NCBI GenBank assembly: GCA_902783445.1
Contig: CACZQX010000063.1
Span: 1 to 9,411 of the forward strand
Source of the DNA: an uncultured Lachnospiraceae bacterium
GTDB taxonomy: Bacteria; Bacillota; Clostridia; Lachnospirales; Lachnospiraceae
DNA length: 9,411 nt
Direction of reading: 5' to 3'
In this document: positions 5,749 to 9,411 of the stretch, piece after piece
Numbering within the stretch: position 1 is the stretch's first letter
How the letters are laid out: each line of letters opens with the position of its first letter
Position numbers and translations under genes: made by a program
The notes under the pieces: generated by a model
Told to the model about the DNA's origin: nothing
Database searches by the model: none
The model's input: the letters and a program-made list of their open reading frames with translations, nothing else

Positions 5749-5790
5749 TTTTTGCGTCTCCTTTCGTGTTTGTTGTATTTGTTGTAATGT

Positions 5791-5819
5791 AATATATCAC
5801 TACTTACCTACTATGTCAA
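5791..5819 (-). promoter_or_regulatory. Promoter of the mcc operon
   Basis: On the minus strand a perfect TTGACA (5819-5814), a 17-bp spacer and TATATT (5796-5791) preceded by TGA form the best promoter in the window. The predicted start is near 5784. The spacer contains a direct repeat AGTAG-GTA-AGTAG. No clear CymR-type site is recognised. Control therefore probably acts after initiation, in the leader. Confidence 0.8.
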
Positions 5820-5846
5820 TAGGTTTTTTAAAAATTTTTTGAAATC

Positions 5847-5886
5847 AAAAAAATCCCGCAAACAAGCCCTTTGTCTGCGAGATTTT
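5847..5886 (-). terminator. Strong intrinsic terminator after the NlpC/P60 gene
   Basis: A 16-bp stem with two G-U pairs (5871-5886 with 5850-5865) and loop AGGGC is followed on the minus strand by seven T. It begins three bases after the stop codon and ends about 30 bp before the mcc promoter, insulating the two units. Confidence 0.9.
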
Positions 5887-5888
5887 AA

Positions 5889-8258
5889 TTAATCATTATT
5901 CTTTTTTATAAACTTATCATAAACAATATAGAATGCAGCTGCCGCAAGTCCTATGGAAAGTATTACTATGGCAATGACAAATCCCGTATTTGAAGATGAG
6001 CTGTTTTCCTGCTTTTCTCCGGAGTTCGATTCATCTCCCGTCTCACTGTTTGTTTTATCGGAGCCGGCATCCTTATCTTTATTGCTGTCTTTGCCCGGTG
6101 TTTTATCTCCGGCATTCTTTTCCTTAGTGCTTTCTTCTTGTAACTCTCCTCCAACATATTGGATGACATAGTCTGAGCTTTCCTCGCCCTCTGCAACTAT
6201 ATCAATATTTGCATAAGATGAGATAGTCTCGTAATTTGGATGACTAATCATATAATAAACCGTGGTTGAACCCACATCAATGCGCTCCGGAAGGCTGCTT
6301 ATCCATTGGCCGTAAGGGTCGATTCTAAAGTAAATGTCAGAACCGGCTTTTATTCCGTCAATAAATATTGTATGAGCCTCTCCGTCGTAGACACCGCTGT
6401 AGCCTGCTGCCGCCACCGAATAACTTGCTTTCTTTATGTTAAAGTTTTTAGTGGCTGTTCCCGTATATCTGCCAAGGCCATTTACCGTAACAATTGCCTC
6501 TCCGGCATTAACATTGTTTGAAACAGACAATTTGTAATCAATGTCTTTTCTGAGAGGAGTCTCACAGTCGGTCACTGTTATATTTGGGGTAATTGCACTA
6601 CCCGTATATACGATATTTCCCGCGTTTGCAATGTTGATTCCACAAAGCTCATCGGTTATATCCACCGGATTGTAATATGTAACCGCAGCAGTCAAGTTGT
6701 GAAGCCAAGTTCCTCGGTTTCTGCTTCTTTTTGCATCAAGAGAATTTAGGCAAACCGTCATGGTTGAATAAACGCTTGATGAATCCGGCGGAACAACAGA
6801 ACCCAAAGCACTTATTACATAGAGCTTGTCATCCACATTTCCCAGATAAACCATGGTATGACCGCTAAAGTACAGCAAGGAGCCTGCGGGAAGTGTTCTT
6901 ATATAGTTATATTTTTCTTCGTCGGACATGGCTGACAAATTGGTCATATGTCCCGGAACCGCCTGCTGCCAAGTTGTGTTTCTCGGTAGTTCCAGTCCGA
7001 AGCATCTGTATATATATCTTGTGTAGAAAGAACAATCCATTGCGTGAAGCGATCCGCCCCAACCGTAGCGATTGCCGAGGCACTCAAATGCAACATCCGT
7101 AATATTTGCCTGCGTCAGGTCCAAAAAGCCGCGGCTTACACTGTAATGCTGCGAAATAAGCGCAATCTTTCTTTCATAGCTTCCATCCGCTTTTCTTGTA
7201 GGCAAATAAACCACATATGTATTCCAAACACCACGTTCCGCAACAGATGTAGGTTTTTGATCTTCCGGCACAAGTTTTAAGATGCTGCCCATGGAAAGCT
7301 CCACAGCTGCCGTAGCAGGATCATAAAATGAATCTTCCAAAATAATCTTATCCGTGGTTACAACAAGGAAATCATCCCCGTCTTCCGCAACCTTCCATGC
7401 CTCCAGCCACTCATCCTTGCTTGAACAAACAGCGAATTTTGACGTCTCCACCCAACCGCTTACATTGCTTGAATAGCAATAAGCAAATTTTCCGTCAGCC
7501 GTTGTGATTTTAACAATTAAAGGCTCACCAAGCACCGCTGCACCCAAGGCTTTTTCGTCATCCGTATCATCAGCCCCGTATCCGATAAAATCATTTGTAG
7601 GTAGATTATTAATTTCCGCCCTATCGCTGGCAATAGCGTATTTAACAGAATCCGATGTGCTTGTATCCGCCCCTGCTATATTTGCCTTAATGGCATCAAA
7701 GTAGGCTACTTTATCCGTCTCATCCGCAAAAGCTATATTGTTTATATGACTGATTTGATTATATGGATATTCATCAAGTTTTATTTCATTTGCAAGAGAT
7801 GTTTTCAAACTATCCCCATCATATGCGGTCGCCATATTTTCAAGGTCAATCATATGGGCGTCCGCTGTAGCCATAATACTATCATTAAGAGAAGCAATGT
7901 CCGACTTGGACATAAGAATACGTGTAGGTCCCTGTGCATGCGCGTTCCAATAGGCACTGTTGCACATCTCTTCCGTCACATCGGAAGCGGTGCTAACCAC
8001 ACCTGTAGGAGTTGTGGATTGTAAAACCGCATTAAAATATCCGGTCACAATATTGGCAGAATCCTTAAAAGTCTCCATATTGTCACCGTATAGACTGTCC
8101 TTTACGGGCGTGCCTTCCCCTACGTATCCGGCGTCGTTAACCAGCACGCGGGGCAAGGCGTCGGTGTTAATCGTATCCCCACCGACAGCCACAAACACAC
8201 CCGCAAGAACCATAATCATAATAATCGGAATAACCGAAAATCGTTTCAAGTATTTCAT
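5889..8258 (-). CDS. Secreted, membrane-anchored SH3/NlpC-P60 peptidoglycan endopeptidase
   Basis: This 789-residue surface protein probably cleaves peptidoglycan stem peptides, as NlpC/P60 enzymes cut gamma-D-Glu-DAP links. Residues 1-28 are a basic then hydrophobic signal or anchor. About 30-200 resembles the N-terminal module of SH3b-NlpC/P60 proteins. About 210-275 (I-N-N-L-P-T...G-E-P-L-I-V-K...S-G-W-V) is SH3b1-like, and a second SH3-like part runs to about 375. The NlpC/P60 domain (380-530) has N-R-Y-G-W-G-G, catalytic Cys409 in D-C-S and His467 in S-G-H-T. Ig-like surface repeats follow (about 540-610 and 612-690). A charged Lys/Asp/Ser/Glu linker (705-758) leads to a C-terminal helix (759-780) and K-K tail. 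The third catalytic position reads Ser483 where His is usual. ATG 8258 is chosen because it starts the signal peptide and lies one base after the upstream stop; the in-frame ATG 8318 lies inside that gene. Confidence 0.88.
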   Translation of the reverse strand: MKYLKRFSVIPIIMIMVLAGVFVAVGGDTINTDALPRVLVNDAGYVGEGTPVKDSLYGDNMETFKDSANIVTGYFNAVLQSTTPTGVVSTASDVTEEMCNSAYWNAHAQGPTRILMSKSDIASLNDSIMATADAHMIDLENMATAYDGDSLKTSLANEIKLDEYPYNQISHINNIAFADETDKVAYFDAIKANIAGADTSTSDSVKYAIASDRAEINNLPTNDFIGYGADDTDDEKALGAAVLGEPLIVKITTADGKFAYCYSSNVSGWVETSKFAVCSSKDEWLEAWKVAEDGDDFLVVTTDKIILEDSFYDPATAAVELSMGSILKLVPEDQKPTSVAERGVWNTYVVYLPTRKADGSYERKIALISQHYSVSRGFLDLTQANITDVAFECLGNRYGWGGSLHAMDCSFYTRYIYRCFGLELPRNTTWQQAVPGHMTNLSAMSDEEKYNYIRTLPAGSLLYFSGHTMVYLGNVDDKLYVISALGSVVPPDSSSVYSTMTVCLNSLDAKRSRNRGTWLHNLTAAVTYYNPVDITDELCGINIANAGNIVYTGSAITPNITVTDCETPLRKDIDYKLSVSNNVNAGEAIVTVNGLGRYTGTATKNFNIKKASYSVAAAGYSGVYDGEAHTIFIDGIKAGSDIYFRIDPYGQWISSLPERIDVGSTTVYYMISHPNYETISSYANIDIVAEGEESSDYVIQYVGGELQEESTKEKNAGDKTPGKDSNKDKDAGSDKTNSETGDESNSGEKQENSSSSNTGFVIAIVILSIGLAAAAFYIVYDKFIKKNND

Positions 8259-8259
8259 A

Positions 8260-9411
8260 TTATTTCGTGTAATTGTCAAAATATCCCTGTACAAGGATAA
8301 TTGGTGTTCCTTTGTCACCTGAACCGCTTGTCAAGTCGCAAAGTGAACCGATAAGGTCTGTAAGGCGTCTTGGTGTAGTACCCTGTGAAACCATCTGACC
8401 TACCAAATTGTCATCTTTGTTTTTGATATATTCCGAAATTGCAGCCTTAAGCTCGTCACCACTAAGATGAGCAAAGTCATTATCGGCCAAATATTTAAGC
8501 TTAACTTCGTTAGGCTGACCTTCCAAGCCTTTTGTGTAGGCCGGTGAAACAACAGGATCCGCAAGTTCCCAAATCTTACCTACCGGATCTTTGAAAGCGC
8601 CGTCGCCGTAAACCATAACTTCAACGTTTTTGCCTGTTTTTTCGCCGATTTCTTTTTGGATTCTGTCAACTACCTGCTGACAATCTCTTGGGAAAAGCTT
8701 AACTTTGTCTTCCGTGGCTTTGTTTGAACCAAGAAGTCCGAACTCTTCGTTGCAGCCGCTTCCGTCAACAGGTGCATTCATGATTTCATCAAGGCTGAGT
8801 ACTTTTTTAGCACCCTTCTTAAGTAAAATCTTTTTGGTTCTCTTACGAGTATGAATATCACAGTTAAGAACCGTATCCGTATATTTAAGGATGGCTCTGC
8901 AATCATTTGCAAGCACAACCTTTACTTCGCATCCCTGCGATTCGATCAACTCTTTGTAGTATGCAATATAGTCAACGCCTGTAAATACATGCTTTTTGTA
9001 TCCGAATAATTCGCGATATTTCTCTTCTTCCAAAATGTCTGTCCAAGGATCCACATCCTTTTCATCCATTTCATCCACATCAATAAGGTGGTTGCCCACT
9101 TCATCGGATGGATAGCTTAACATAAGCACGATTTTTTTAGCGCCCTTTGCAATACCCTTAAGGCAAATTGCAAAACGGTTTCTACTGAGGATTGGAAAAA
9201 TAACACCGATTGTGGCATCCCCGAATTTGTTCTCCACATCTTTTGCGATATTATCAACCGTTGCGTAGTTACCCTGTGCTCTTGCGACAACAGCTTCCGT
9301 AACCGCAATAACATCTTTGTCGCGAAGCTCGAAGCCGTCGCTTGCAGCTGCTTTAAGCACGCTGTCCACAACGATGTCAGCAATGTCATCTCCTTCTCTG
9401 ATTATAGGTGC
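8260..9411 (-). CDS. CofE-like gamma-glutamyl ligase, 5' end missing
   Basis: The frame is open to the window edge: 383 codons are visible, beginning A-P-I-I-R-E-G-D-D-I, which resembles the early strand of coenzyme F420-0:L-glutamate ligase (CofE, F420_ligase family). Only a short N-terminal piece is missing. Further family features are D-V-I-A-V-T-E-A-V-V-A-R-A-Q-G near residue 33, the conserved block S-R-N-R-F with D-E-V-G-N-H-L, and M-V-Y-G-D-G-A-F-K-D-P in the C-terminal half. CofE adds gamma-linked glutamates to F420-0 using GTP. A low-GC fermentative Firmicute is not expected to make F420, so the substrate is uncertain and it should not be named cofE. The stop is one base before the NlpC/P60 start (TAA-T-ATG), implying translational coupling and shared function or location. 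Confidence 0.8.
   Translation of the reverse strand, partial: APIIREGDDIADIVVDSVLKAAASDGFELRDKDVIAVTEAVVARAQGNYATVDNIAKDVENKFGDATIGVIFPILSRNRFAICLKGIAKGAKKIVLMLSYPSDEVGNHLIDVDEMDEKDVDPWTDILEEEKYRELFGYKKHVFTGVDYIAYYKELIESQGCEVKVVLANDCRAILKYTDTVLNCDIHTRKRTKKILLKKGAKKVLSLDEIMNAPVDGSGCNEEFGLLGSNKATEDKVKLFPRDCQQVVDRIQKEIGEKTGKNVEVMVYGDGAFKDPVGKIWELADPVVSPAYTKGLEGQPNEVKLKYLADNDFAHLSGDELKAAISEYIKNKDDNLVGQMVSQGTTPRRLTDLIGSLCDLTSGSGDKGTPIILVQGYFDNYTK

Noticed and set aside
5469..5790. Cys T-box or S-box riboswitch in the mcc leader
   Set aside because: No T-box consensus (UGGNACCGCG-like) and no recognisable SAM-riboswitch core is present on the minus strand, although such elements control mcc-type operons in other clostridia.
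8259..8318. N-terminal extension of the NlpC/P60 protein to the in-frame ATG at 8318
   Set aside because: It would lie inside the CofE-like gene and put 20 polar residues before an obvious signal peptide; ATG 8258 fits the stop/start coupling.
7960..8322. 120-residue plus-strand ORF opposite the NlpC/P60 N-terminus
   Set aside because: It is opposite a recognisable signal peptide and mature domain, has no supporting context, and its composition is that of a reverse-strand shadow.

Overview
The window is AT-rich, gene-dense DNA that looks like a low-GC anaerobic Firmicute, most likely a clostridium of the Lachnospiraceae type. The reasons are the mccB-mccA gene order, a uroporphyrinogen-decarboxylase-like methyltransferase beside a LysR regulator, a clostridial CofE-like protein, and a large surface NlpC/P60 protein with lachnospiral Ig-like repeats. 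Ribosome binding sites are GGAGG-like, and the best promoters have a -10 with an upstream TG dinucleotide. No mobile element, CRISPR array, tRNA or rRNA is visible.

Layout, left to right. (1) 1-24 is the first eight codons of a minus-strand gene leaving the window. Its start codon lies in a long nested inverted repeat (18-129). (2) 152-877 (minus) is an acyl-ACP thioesterase, divergent from (3) 1082-1981 (plus), a LysR-type regulator; good promoters face both ways between them. (4) 2167-3291 (plus) is a URO-D-family protein, probably a corrinoid/methyl-transfer enzyme, with its own promoter. A strong bidirectional terminator (3291-3320) separates it from the converging sulfur operon. (5) 5468-3345 (minus) is mccB-mccA, the reverse transsulfuration pair that makes cysteine from homocysteine via cystathionine. 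(6) 5469-5819 is the leader of that operon. It holds a consensus promoter, a 40-codon leader ORF with tandem Cys codons, an antiterminator and a terminator. (7) A strong terminator (5847-5886) closes a second minus-strand unit: (8) a CofE-like gamma-glutamyl ligase (9411-8260, 5' end missing) coupled by a stop/start junction to (9) a secreted, membrane-anchored SH3/NlpC-P60 endopeptidase with Ig-like repeats (8258-5889).

The most interesting item is the mcc leader. The peptide carries Met-Met-Cys-Cys-Arg-Met. The RNA just downstream of the Cys codons (5678-5689) can pair over 12 positions with 5583-5594, which contains the 5' arm of an intrinsic terminator. This is the geometry of a ribosome-mediated transcription attenuator sensing charged tRNA-Cys, controlling an operon whose product is cysteine. 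Firmicutes usually use a Cys T-box, an S-box or CymR for this, and no T-box consensus is present. Other points: a possible read-through-silencing hairpin at 18-129, an SD separated from the mccA start by a hairpin, an NlpC/P60 domain whose third catalytic position reads Ser, and a CofE-like ligase in a probable non-F420 organism.
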